Positions 17,053 to 24,553 of a stretch of DNA of 64,000 bases are shown here, in pieces. A program made the position numbers and the translations under genes. A model generated the notes under the pieces. That model had not been told where the DNA came from and searched no databases. It worked only from the letters and a program-made list of their open reading frames with translations. The stretch is taken from positions 744,001 through 808,000 of the forward strand of contig CAVQXT010000003.1 of assembly GCA_963717945.1 (NCBI GenBank), written 5' to 3'. Position 1 is the stretch's first letter. Each line of letters starts with the position of its first letter. This stretch comes from FEN-299 sp963717945 (lineage in GTDB: Bacteria; Acidobacteriota; Vicinamibacteria; Vicinamibacterales; Fen-181).

Positions 17053-17637
17053 CTATCGTCGAAGGCCTTCAGTGAACCGTTGCCCGTCGCGATCCGCGAG
17101 CACCCTCACCGGATGGAACCCGGCCGCCTCGAGCAGCTTCGCGGCACCCCCTTCGGCCCGGAAGGTGTCGAGGCCCGGCGCGGCCCCGCCGCCGACGAGG
17201 CCGAAGAGCCGCTTGGGCTGTCCTTCGATGACGACCAGCCGCCCGTTCGGCCGCAGAGCGCGGCCGAACTCGCGGGCCAGTTCGACGCGTCGTTCACGGT
17301 CGAGGCCGACCAGCATCGACGACCCCGCGTTGACGACGGCCACGTCGAACTCCCCGTCGGCGACCGGCAGGGCGGGGAAGGCGCCCGGCTTGATGTCCTC
17401 CAGCAGGACGCCGAGCGACGCGGCCTCGGCCGCGATTCCGGCCGCGGCGTCGGCCGAGCTGGCGACCGCGACCACCCGGCCGGTCAGCCCGACCTTGCCG
17501 GCGAGGTGGGCGAACAGCCGGGCGTCGTCGCCCGCCAGGAGCAGGCGCTCGCCCATGCGCAAGGCCACCATGGCCAGGGCCAGGGCGTAAGGAGACTGGC
17601 TGTCGCGGTTGAAGAGAAAATCGCGGAAATTCGACAT
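17053..17637 (-). CDS. Class I methyltransferase-like protein
   Basis: Protein of 194 residues with a Rossmann-like methyltransferase layout: RLLLAGDDARLFAHLAGKVG in place of the usual glycine-rich motif I, then VVAVASSADAAAG, FDVAVVNAGSS as motif IV, and a C-terminal ALRPNGRLVVIEG segment that is diagnostic of the class. The usual GxGxG is degraded, so SAM binding is uncertain. The start at 17637 (MSNFRDFLFN) is chosen over an upstream Met at 17697 because of a better N-terminus. It is divergent from the inositol-phosphate synthase gene, sharing an 84-bp control region. Confidence 0.7.
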   Translation of the reverse strand: MSNFRDFLFNRDSQSPYALALAMVALRMGERLLLAGDDARLFAHLAGKVGLTGRVVAVASSADAAAGIAAEAASLGVLLEDIKPGAFPALPVADGEFDVAVVNAGSSMLVGLDRERRVELAREFGRALRPNGRLVVIEGQPKRLFGLVGGGAAPGLDTFRAEGGAAKLLEAAGFHPVRVLADRDGQRFTEGLRR

Positions 17638-17707
17638 AGCGTCCTGCAAACGATTAGACACCGGGACCGCCCGGGGGTTCGGTGACGATCCGGGCAATGG
17701 CTCATGA

Positions 17708-17713
17708 TATAGT
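17708..17713 (+). promoter_or_regulatory. -10 box of a probably leaderless mRNA
   Basis: TATAGT ends 8 bp before the GTG start of the inositol-phosphate synthase. Transcription would start at or next to the GTG, and no Shine-Dalgarno sequence is present. The -35 position (ACGATC-like) is poor. Confidence 0.5.
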
Positions 17714-17721
17714 TCCCGTTT

Positions 17722-19035
17722 GTGACTTCACCATCTGAAATCGCCCCTCCAAAGGGCAAACTCGGGATCATGCTGGTCGGCCTCGGGGCCGTCAGCACCA
17801 CATTCATCGCCGGCGTCATGGCGGTCCGCAAGGGGATCGCGCGTCCGATAGGCTCGCTTACGCAGATGGGCACGATCCGTTTGGGCAAGCGCACCGAGGG
17901 GCGCACTCCCCTGATAAAGGACCTGGTGCCGCTGGCCTCACTCGACGACATCGTGTTCGGCGGGTGGGACATTTTCGAGGACAACTGCTTCGAGGCCGCC
18001 ACCACGGCCGGCGTGCTCGAGCCCGCGCTGCTCGCGCAGATCAAGCCGGACTTGGAGGCGATCAAGCCGATGTCGGCGGTGTTCGACCGCCGCTACGTGA
18101 AGCGCCTGGACGGGCCGAACGTCAAGAAGGGCGCCAACAAGATGGACCTGGCCGAACAGGTCCGCGCCGACATCCGCCGGTTCAAGAAGGAGAACCACCT
18201 CGACCGTCTCGTCATGATCTGGTGCGGGAGCACCGAGATCTTCATGACCGAGAGCGACGTGCACCAGACGATCGAGGCGTTCGAGAAGGCGCTCCTGGCC
18301 AACGACGTGAACATCCCGTCGAGCATGGTCTACGCCTACGCCGCGCTGAAGGAAGGGATCCCCTACGCCAACGGCGCGCCGAACCTCACCGTCGACATCC
18401 CCGCGTTGATGGACCTCGCGCAGCGGAACGGCTGCCCGATCGTCGGCAAGGACTTCAAGACCGGGCAGACGCTCATCAAGACGATCATCGCCCCCGGCCT
18501 GAAGGCGCGCCTCATCGGGATCAAGGGTTGGTACTCGACCAACATCCTCGGCAACCGCGACGGTGAAGTGCTCGACGATCCGGAGTCGTTCAAGACGAAG
18601 GAAGAGAGCAAGAAGTCGGTTCTCGACTACATTCTCCAGCCCGACCTGTATCCGGAGCTCTACAAAGACCTGTGCCACGTGGTCCGGATCAACTACTACC
18701 CGCCGCGCGGGGACAACAAAGAGGGCTGGGACAACATCGACATCGTCGGGTGGCTGGGCTACCCGATGCAGCTCAAGGTCAACTTCCTGTGCCGCGACTC
18801 GATCCTCGCGGCGCCGATCGTGCTGGACCTGGTGCTGTTCCTCGACATGGCGCACCGCGCCGGCCTGAGCGGCATCCAGGAATGGCTGTCGTTCTACTTC
18901 AAGAGCCCGATGCACGCGCGCGGCCTCTACCCCGAGCACGACCTGTTCATCCAGCTGATGAAGCTGAAGAACACGCTGCGCTACCTCCGGGGCGAGGAGC
19001 TCATCACGCACCTGGGGCGGGAGTATTACGACTGA
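17722..19035 (+). CDS. ino1: Myo-inositol-1-phosphate synthase
   Basis: NAD-dependent lyase/isomerase of 437 residues that turns glucose 6-phosphate into 1L-myo-inositol 1-phosphate, the first step to inositol lipids and related solutes. The N-terminal Rossmann strand is KLGIMLVGLGAVSTTFIAG, followed by family blocks such as DIVFGGWDIFEDN, NGAPNLTVDIPAL, GKDFKTGQTL and WYSTNILGNRDGEVL with the catalytic lysine region. Length agrees with bacterial members. The start is a GTG without Shine-Dalgarno sequence, directly downstream of a TATAGT box. The gene is followed by a self-complementary heptamer array. Confidence 0.92.
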   Translation: MTSPSEIAPPKGKLGIMLVGLGAVSTTFIAGVMAVRKGIARPIGSLTQMGTIRLGKRTEGRTPLIKDLVPLASLDDIVFGGWDIFEDNCFEAATTAGVLEPALLAQIKPDLEAIKPMSAVFDRRYVKRLDGPNVKKGANKMDLAEQVRADIRRFKKENHLDRLVMIWCGSTEIFMTESDVHQTIEAFEKALLANDVNIPSSMVYAYAALKEGIPYANGAPNLTVDIPALMDLAQRNGCPIVGKDFKTGQTLIKTIIAPGLKARLIGIKGWYSTNILGNRDGEVLDDPESFKTKEESKKSVLDYILQPDLYPELYKDLCHVVRINYYPPRGDNKEGWDNIDIVGWLGYPMQLKVNFLCRDSILAAPIVLDLVLFLDMAHRAGLSGIQEWLSFYFKSPMHARGLYPEHDLFIQLMKLKNTLRYLRGEELITHLGREYYD

Positions 19036-19044
19036 GGGTTGCAG

Positions 19045-19132
19045 GGTAGTGACCAGTGGCCAGTGGTTAGTGGTCAGTCTGTCACGCGTGACGGACTGGC
19101 CACTGGTCACTGGCCACTAGCCACTGACGTCT
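19045..19132. repeat. Self-complementary heptamer array, AGTGGCC type
   Basis: Four to five units of AGTGRYY type, then a palindromic centre TCACGCGTGA, then four to five units of the complement (GGCCACT type). The whole can fold into one hairpin of about 32 bp per arm. Differences between the arms are all transitions. It fills the gap after inositol-phosphate synthase; a near-identical design occurs at 41413. Confidence 0.85.
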
Positions 19133-19161
19133 CGTCACTCAATCGTCTTGCGTGAGGAGCC

Positions 19162-19668
19162 ATGCCGTCTTCCAAGCTCCAACCCGCCCTCCTCGGCGGA
19201 CTCCTGCTCGGGGTCCTGTCGGCGCTGCCCATCATCAATCTCGGGAATGCCTGCTGTTGCCTCTGGGTGCTGGCGGGCGGCGCGGTCGCCGCGTACCTCC
19301 TGCAGCACAACCAGGCCGCCCCGATTACCACGGGGGATGGCGCGAGCGTCGGCTTGCTCGCCGGCATCTTCGGCGCGATCGTCTGGCAGGTGATCGCGCT
19401 CCCGCTCGCGATCTTCTGGGGACCCGTCGCGACGCAGTTCATGTCCCGTCTCCTCGAGAACATGGACCTGCCGGAGAACGCCCGCCCGGTCCTCCAGACG
19501 TTGCGCGAGAACGCCGGCTTCAGCGTCCTCCGATTCATCATCGGCGGGTTCTTCACCCTGTGTGTCAGCGTCGTGTTCTCGACGCTCGGCGGGCTGATCG
19601 GCGCGGCGTTGTTCCGCACGAAGGTCCCGCCGCCACAGCCGGACCAGCCGCCCGTGGTTCTGCCGTAA
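19162..19668 (+). CDS. Small integral membrane protein
   Basis: Protein of 168 residues that I do not recognise at family level. It is Gly/Ala-rich with four likely membrane helices: two at the N-terminus around an INLGNACCCLWVL turn, one near 60-85, and one near 120-150. A short hydrophilic segment (about 90-118) lies between helices three and four, and the C-terminus is Pro-rich (PPPQPDQPPVV). GAGGAG precedes the ATG at 19162. The three adjacent cysteines in the first loop could bind metal, but nothing else supports that. It lies between inositol-phosphate synthase and the toxin-antitoxin pair. Confidence 0.75.
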   Translation: MPSSKLQPALLGGLLLGVLSALPIINLGNACCCLWVLAGGAVAAYLLQHNQAAPITTGDGASVGLLAGIFGAIVWQVIALPLAIFWGPVATQFMSRLLENMDLPENARPVLQTLRENAGFSVLRFIIGGFFTLCVSVVFSTLGGLIGAALFRTKVPPPQPDQPPVVLP

Positions 19669-19735
19669 GGCGGGCGCGACAGCCACCCCCCCGTGCGCGA
19701 ATCGGTGCGTGTCCCGGGGGCCAGGTGCTGCGAAG

Positions 19736-19777
19736 TTGACCGGTGGCGCGATGGCACGTAGAATCGTGTAGCACGAT
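19736..19777 (+). promoter_or_regulatory. vapBC promoter with palindromic operator
   Basis: TTGACC (19736-19741), 17-bp spacer, TAGAAT (19759-19764). The perfect palindrome ATCGTG-TAG-CACGAT (19763-19777) overlaps the end of the -10 box and the expected start site, the usual place for autorepression by the antitoxin complex. Confidence 0.7.
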
Positions 19778-19801
19778 AGATTGTGCCGGCTGCCTGGGAC
19801 C

Positions 19802-20035
19802 ATGAAAACCAACGTCACCCTGAAGCTCGATTCCGACCTTCTGCGCGAGGCTCGGATCCTGGCCGCCGAAGAAGGCTCATCGATCAGCGCGCTGTTGGCC
19901 GATCGGATCGAGGCCCTCGTCCGCGAGCGCCAGGGCTTTGACCGCGCGCGGCGGCGGGCGCTCGGGCGCCTGCGCCGCGCTCCATCGCTTGGGTGGCGCC
20001 GGCCGGCGACCAGGGACGAGTTGCATGAGCGCTAA
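19802..20035 (+). CDS. VapB-type antitoxin (ribbon-helix-helix-like)
   Basis: Antitoxin of 77 residues for the PIN toxin that follows. The N-terminus MKTNVTLKLDSDLLREARILA is a short beta strand followed by helices, as in ribbon-helix-helix proteins of the VapB/DUF6364 kind, which bind DNA as dimers. The basic C-terminal part (RARRRALGRLRRAP) would wrap the toxin. The stop overlaps the toxin ATG by 11 bp, so the two are translationally coupled. Autoregulation through the palindrome at 19763-19777 is inferred. Confidence 0.82.
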   Translation: MKTNVTLKLDSDLLREARILAAEEGSSISALLADRIEALVRERQGFDRARRRALGRLRRAPSLGWRRPATRDELHER

Positions 20036-20447
20036 GTGCTTCGTCGACACCAATATCCTGGTGTACGCGCACGACGCGTCGGCCGGCCCGAAGCACGAAC
20101 GGGCCCGGGCGCTCGTCGTGCAACTGTGGCAGACGCGAGCCGGGGTCGTGAGCACGCAGGTCCTGCAGGAACTCTGTGTCAACGTGCGGAAGAAGGCCGC
20201 GCAACCGCTCGACATCCAGGAGACGCGCGACCTGGTCTCCGATTACCTGGCCTGGCACGTCGTCGTCAACGATGGGGACGCGATCCTGGCTGCGCTCGAG
20301 ATCGAGCAGCGGTACAAGGTCTCTTTCTGGGATGCCCTCGTCATCCACGCGGCGCAGTCGGCCGGGGCAGACGTGCTCTACTCGGAGGACTTGTCCGACG
20401 GCCATTGCTACGGTGACGTCCGCGTGGTCAATCCGCTGAAGACCTGA
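20025..20447 (+). CDS. vapC: VapC-type PIN-domain toxin
   Basis: PIN-domain ribonuclease of 140 residues that would inhibit translation by cutting RNA when not bound by its antitoxin. The four acidic residues that hold the metal are all present: D8 in FVDTNILVY, E49 in VLQELC, D103 in FWDALV, and D122 in YSEDLSDG. Length is normal for VapC. The ATG at 20025 lies inside the antitoxin gene. The target RNA cannot be predicted. The final D in VRVVNP matches the VapC C-terminal strand. Confidence 0.9.
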   Translation: MSAKCFVDTNILVYAHDASAGPKHERARALVVQLWQTRAGVVSTQVLQELCVNVRKKAAQPLDIQETRDLVSDYLAWHVVVNDGDAILAALEIEQRYKVSFWDALVIHAAQSAGADVLYSEDLSDGHCYGDVRVVNPLKT

Positions 20448-20525
20448 GCGCGCGGCCGGTCGAGGAACATTCCACGGGGGGAGCTCGTATCCTCCGGGTA
20501 AGCTTGCGGGAAGGACTCTGTACCG

Positions 20526-21212
20526 ATGGCACTGATTGAGACGCGCGACCTGTGGAAGTCTTACGTGATGGGCAGCGAGGAGATTCACGCCCTCCGGGGC
20601 GTGAGCCTCAACATCGAGCGGGGCGAGTACGTGGCCATCATGGGGCCGTCCGGGTCGGGGAAGTCCACGCTGATGAACCTGATCGGCTGCCTGGACACGC
20701 CGAGCAAGGGCAGCTACCTGCTCAACGGCAAGCAGGTCGGCCAGATGAATGACGACGAGCTGGCGAGGATCCGGAACGAGGAGATCGGGTTCGTCTTCCA
20801 GACCTTCAACCTGCTGCCTCGCGCCACGGCGCTCCACAACGTCGAGCTGCCGCTCGTGTACGCCGGCGTGCCCTCGACGACGCGTCTCGAACGGGCCCGC
20901 GGCGCGCTCCAGAAGGTCGAACTGGCCGACCGCATGATGCACCGGCCCAACCAGCTCTCCGGCGGCCAGCGCCAGCGCGTCGCCGTGGCCAGGGCGCTGG
21001 TCAACAACCCGTCGATCCTGCTGGCCGACGAGCCTACCGGAAACCTCGACAGCAAGACTGGCGTCGAGATCATGGCGTTGTTCTCGCGGCTGCACCAGGC
21101 CGGCAACACCATCGTCCTCGTCACCCACGAGGCCGACATCGCCCAGCACGCCTACCGCGTCGTGCACATCCGCGACGGACAGATCGAGGACGACGTCAGA
21201 CGGGCAGCGTAG
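20526..21212 (+). CDS. LolD/MacB-type ABC transporter ATPase
   Basis: ATP-binding subunit of 228 residues of the lipoprotein- and macrolide-exporter class. Walker A is GPSGSGKS (40-47), the Q loop FVFQTFNLLPRATALHN is characteristic of this class, the ABC signature is LSGGQRQRV, and Walker B is ILLADEPTGNLD followed by the H-loop VTHEADIA. The partner would be an FtsX-like permease with a periplasmic domain, but none is encoded beside it here; the gene ends at a REP pair with convergent genes beyond. So it works either with a permease elsewhere or as a relic. Confidence 0.88.
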   Translation: MALIETRDLWKSYVMGSEEIHALRGVSLNIERGEYVAIMGPSGSGKSTLMNLIGCLDTPSKGSYLLNGKQVGQMNDDELARIRNEEIGFVFQTFNLLPRATALHNVELPLVYAGVPSTTRLERARGALQKVELADRMMHRPNQLSGGQRQRVAVARALVNNPSILLADEPTGNLDSKTGVEIMALFSRLHQAGNTIVLVTHEADIAQHAYRVVHIRDGQIEDDVRRAA

Positions 21213-21226
21213 AACGCGGCCGCGTA

Positions 21227-21290
21227 GCGCAGGCCTGAAGGCCTGCGCTATCTGATGATTGTTGCGGATACCGCAGGCCTTCAGGCCTGC
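21227..21290. repeat. Palindromic REP pair between convergent genes
   Basis: Two palindromes in opposite order: GCGCAGGCCT with AGGCCTGCGC (21227-21248), then GCAGGCCTTCAGGCCTGC (21273-21290), separated by 24 bp. They fill the gap between the plus-strand ATPase and the minus-strand peptide transporter genes. The same pair is found at 44714-44791 and a single unit at 34229-34250. Confidence 0.8.
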
Positions 21291-21303
21291 GCCTCGGCCC
21301 TCC

Positions 21304-22182
21304 TCAAATCGCTGCGAAGTGTCCCTTCTCGACTTCCCTCAGCGGCAGCTGCAGATCGACGCTGTCCGGGCCCCACACGATCCGGTGTGGCCTGGCGTCC
21401 GGGTCGGGCACCGGAATGGCCGACAGCAGCGCCTTCGTGTAGGGGTGCGCCGGGTGGCGGAACAGGTCCGCCGTGGCGCCGGTCTCGAGAATCCGGCCGC
21501 GATACATGACGGCGACGCGGCTGCAGACGTGCTGCACAAGCCGGAGGTCGTGCGCGATGAACAGGTAGGTGAGGCGGAGGCGTTCCTGCAGGTCCATGAG
21601 CAGGTTGACGACCTGCGCCTGGACCGACACGTCGAGCGCCGACACCGGCTCGTCGGCGACGATGAGCGACGGGTTGAGGGCGAGGGCGCGGGCGAGGCCG
21701 ATGCGCTGGCGCTGGCCGCCGCTGAACTCGTGCGGGTACCGGTCGAGGTGCGACGGGTCGAGGCCGACCAGCTCGAACAACCCGGCCACCCGATCGCGGC
21801 GCTCGGCCCTGGTGCCGAGTTTGTGGATGACGAGCGGCTCCTCGACGATCCGCCGGGCCCGCATGCGCGGGTTGAGCGAGGAGTACGGGTCCTGGAAGAC
21901 GATCTGCATCTCGCGCCGCGCGCGGCGCAGCGCCTCGCGCGAAAGCCCCAGGACGTCCACGTCCTTGAATCGCACCTCCCCGGACGTCGGCTCGATCAGC
22001 CGGAGGACGCATCGGCCGGTCGTCGTCTTGCCGCTCCCGGACTCGCCGACCAGGCCGAACGTCTCGCCCGGCTCGATCGTGAAGCTCACATCGTCGACCG
22101 CGCGCACGGCGGCCTGGCGCCCCCACCAGCCGCGACCGCGCGGGAACTCCTTCACGAGGCGGCGAACGGTCAGGAGCGGCAT
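21304..22182 (-). CDS. Oligopeptide/dipeptide ABC transporter ATPase, OppF-like
   Basis: Second of a pair of ATPases for a peptide-type importer, 292 residues. Walker A GESGSGKTTTGR, then FQDPYSSLNPRM as Q loop, FSGGQRQRIGLA as signature, and LIVADEPVSALDVS as Walker B with the HDLRLVQH H-loop. The C-terminus is short compared with OppF and ends in LREVEKGHFAAI. The ATG at 22182 lies 12 bp inside the end of the upstream oppD-like gene, so it is translationally coupled. No permease or solute-binding protein gene is adjacent, so those subunits must be elsewhere. Confidence 0.88.
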   Translation of the reverse strand: MPLLTVRRLVKEFPRGRGWWGRQAAVRAVDDVSFTIEPGETFGLVGESGSGKTTTGRCVLRLIEPTSGEVRFKDVDVLGLSREALRRARREMQIVFQDPYSSLNPRMRARRIVEEPLVIHKLGTRAERRDRVAGLFELVGLDPSHLDRYPHEFSGGQRQRIGLARALALNPSLIVADEPVSALDVSVQAQVVNLLMDLQERLRLTYLFIAHDLRLVQHVCSRVAVMYRGRILETGATADLFRHPAHPYTKALLSAIPVPDPDARPHRIVWGPDSVDLQLPLREVEKGHFAAI

Positions 22183-23171
22183 GCCGTTCCCTGCCCGGGT
22201 TGTCCGTGGACGTGGCAGCTCACGACGCGGCCTGGTCCCGCGCTCGTCTCGACGGGCCGCTCGGCGCGGCAGGTCGGGACCGCGTCGGGGCACCGCGGAG
22301 CAAACGCGCACCCCGGCGGCAGTTCCGAGATCGCGGGCACGGCCCCGTCGATCGCGGCGAGCCGCCGTCCGCCGTCCGCCCGCGGGATCGACGCGAGCAG
22401 CCCCCTGGTGTACGGGTGCGCCGGCGACGCGAACACGCTCCCGACCGGGCCCTGCTCGACGAGGCGGCCGGCGTACATCACCGCGATCCGATCGGCCGTG
22501 CCGGCGATGATGCCGAGGTCGTGCGAGACGAGCAGCATCGACAGATCGAACGCCCGGCGCATCTCGCGGAGCAGGTCGAGGATCTGCGCCTGGATCGTCA
22601 CGTCGAGCGCCGTCGTCGGCTCGTCGGCGATGACGAGCGATGGATGGCACGAGAGCGCCATCGCGATCAGCACGCGCTGCTGCATGCCGCCCGAGAGCTG
22701 GTGGGGGTAGCTGCGCGCCGAGCGCTCGGGGTCGGCCACGCGCACGGCGGCGAGCAGTTCGACGGCCCGCCGCCTCGCCCCGGCCCGCGTCTCGATGCCG
22801 TGGACCGTCATCGCTTCCGCGATCTGGTCGCCCACGGTGAACACGGGGTTGAGCGCCGTCATCGGCTCCTGGAAGACGAGCGCGATCCCGGCGCCGCGCA
22901 CCCGGCGCATCTCCCGCTCGCCGAGCGTCATCAGGTCGCGTCCCTCGAACAGGACGCTCCCCCCGGCGATCCGTCCGGGCGGCTGGACCAGCCGGAGGAT
23001 CGACAGCGCGGTCATCGTCTTGCCGCTGCCCGACTCGCCGACCAGCCCCAGCGTCTCGCCCTTCCGCACCTCGAAGCTGACGTCATCGACGGCGGGCAGG
23101 GCCCGTCCCTCCACGTCGAAGACCGTGGTCAGGCGCCGGACGTCGAGCAGGGCGGACGCGTGAGCAGTCAC
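22170..23171 (-). CDS. Oligopeptide/dipeptide ABC transporter ATPase, OppD-like
   Basis: ATPase of 333 residues paired with the OppF-like protein. Walker A is GESGSGKTMTAL, the Q loop VFQEPMTALNPVF, the signature LSGGMQQRVLIAMAL, and Walker B LVIADEPTTALD; all match OppD/DppD. The C-terminal oligo_HPY region carries the cysteine set CAFAPRCPDAVPTC and a later Cys in VVSCHVHG, the known Cys-rich tail of OppD proteins. The GTG start at 23171 lies 3 bases after the enolase stop, so expression is tied to eno. The peptide or other substrate cannot be predicted. Confidence 0.88.
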   Translation of the reverse strand: MTAHASALLDVRRLTTVFDVEGRALPAVDDVSFEVRKGETLGLVGESGSGKTMTALSILRLVQPPGRIAGGSVLFEGRDLMTLGEREMRRVRGAGIALVFQEPMTALNPVFTVGDQIAEAMTVHGIETRAGARRRAVELLAAVRVADPERSARSYPHQLSGGMQQRVLIAMALSCHPSLVIADEPTTALDVTIQAQILDLLREMRRAFDLSMLLVSHDLGIIAGTADRIAVMYAGRLVEQGPVGSVFASPAHPYTRGLLASIPRADGGRRLAAIDGAVPAISELPPGCAFAPRCPDAVPTCRAERPVETSAGPGRVVSCHVHGQPGQGTACRS

Positions 23172-23174
23172 CCT

Positions 23175-24509
23175 CTAGCGGACCTGGCTGAACGCCTCGC
23201 GGCCCGCGTACCGCGCCCGCGAGCCCAGTTCCTCTTCGATTCTGAGCAGCTGGTTGTACTTGGCGACCCGGTCGGACCGGCTCGCCGACCCGGTCTTGAT
23301 CTGCCCGGCCGAGGTGCCCACGGCCAGGTCGGCGATCGTCGAGTCCTCGGTCTCGCCCGAGCGGTGGGAGATGACCGTCGTGTAGCCCGCGGCGCGCGCC
23401 ATGCCGATGGCGTCGAGCGTCTCGGTGACGGTGCCGATCTGATTGAGCTTGATGAGGATGCTGTTGGCGATCTTCCGTTCGATTCCGCGCTTGAAGATCG
23501 TCGGGTTGGTGACGAAGATGTCGTCGCCCACGATCTGCACCCGGTCGCCGAGACGGCGCGTCAGCAACTCCCAGCCCGCCCAGTCTCCCTCGGCCAGGCC
23601 GTCCTCGATCGACACGATCGGGTACTGGGCGATCCAGCCGGCGTACATGTCCACCATCTCGGCCGACGTCCTCGGCGTGTCGCCGGACTTCTTGAACAGG
23701 TAGCGTCCCGTGCGCGCGTCGGGCGCCGCGCCGGCCGGGCTCTGGTCCTCCCAGAGCTCGCTGGCCGCCGTGTCGATCGCGATCGAGACGTCGCGCCCGG
23801 GCTTGTAGCCGGCCTTGGTGATGGCGTCGACCACGAACTCGATCGCCTGGTGATTCGCCTTGAGGGTCGGGGCGAAGCCGCCCTCGTCGCCCACGCTCGT
23901 CGACAGGCCGTGCTGCTTGAGGATCGACTTCAGCGCGTGGAACGTCTCGGCGCCGGCCCTGAGCGCCTCGCGGAACGACGGGAGGCCGAGGGGCACGACC
24001 ATGAACTCCTGGACGTCCACGTTCGAGTCGGCGTGCGCGCCGCCGTTGAGGATGTTCATCATCGGGACGGGCAGCACGAAGGCGTCCGACGGGCGGCCGG
24101 CCAGCCGGCCGATCGCCGCGTAGAGCGGCTCGCGGGCCGCCAGGGCGGCCGCGCGCGAGGTCGCCATCGACACGCCGAGAATCGCGTTCGCCCCGAGCCG
24201 GCTCTTGGTCGGCGTCCCGTCGAGCGCGTTCATGATCGTGTCGATCGCCCGCTGGTCGGTCGCGTCCCGGCCCACCACCGCGGGGGCGAGTTCGTCGTTC
24301 ACGTTGGCCACCGCCCGCAGCACGCCCTTGCCGAGGTAGCGCGCCTTGTCGCCGTCGCGCAGCTCGAGCGCCTCGCGCTGGCCGGTCGACGCGCCCGACG
24401 GCACCGCGGCCCGTCCCCGCACGCTTCCCTCCACCTCGACGTCCACCTCGACGGTCGGGTTGCCCCGCGAGTCGAGAATCTCCCGGCCGTGCACGCGCGT
24501 GATGTTCAC
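23175..24509 (-). CDS. eno: Enolase
   Basis: Glycolytic enzyme of 444 residues that dehydrates 2-phosphoglycerate to phosphoenolpyruvate. The N-terminus ITRVHGREILDSRGNPTVEV, the general base region (SVGDEGGFAPTL), metal ligands in VSIEDGLAE and GDDIFVTNP, and the catalytic lysine context LIKLNQIGTVTET with SHRSGETED are all present. The GTG at 24509 is chosen because AGGAGACG is 7 bases upstream and the conserved N-terminus follows at once. A longer frame overlaps glgC and is not needed. It lies in the minus-strand run glgC-eno-oppD-oppF. Confidence 0.96.
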   Translation of the reverse strand: MNITRVHGREILDSRGNPTVEVDVEVEGSVRGRAAVPSGASTGQREALELRDGDKARYLGKGVLRAVANVNDELAPAVVGRDATDQRAIDTIMNALDGTPTKSRLGANAILGVSMATSRAAALAAREPLYAAIGRLAGRPSDAFVLPVPMMNILNGGAHADSNVDVQEFMVVPLGLPSFREALRAGAETFHALKSILKQHGLSTSVGDEGGFAPTLKANHQAIEFVVDAITKAGYKPGRDVSIAIDTAASELWEDQSPAGAAPDARTGRYLFKKSGDTPRTSAEMVDMYAGWIAQYPIVSIEDGLAEGDWAGWELLTRRLGDRVQIVGDDIFVTNPTIFKRGIERKIANSILIKLNQIGTVTETLDAIGMARAAGYTTVISHRSGETEDSTIADLAVGTSAGQIKTGSASRSDRVAKYNQLLRIEEELGSRARYAGREAFSQVR

Positions 24510-24553
24510 GAAACGTCTCCTCGTGCCGCCTCTCGGCGGCGGAAGCTCGGGGA

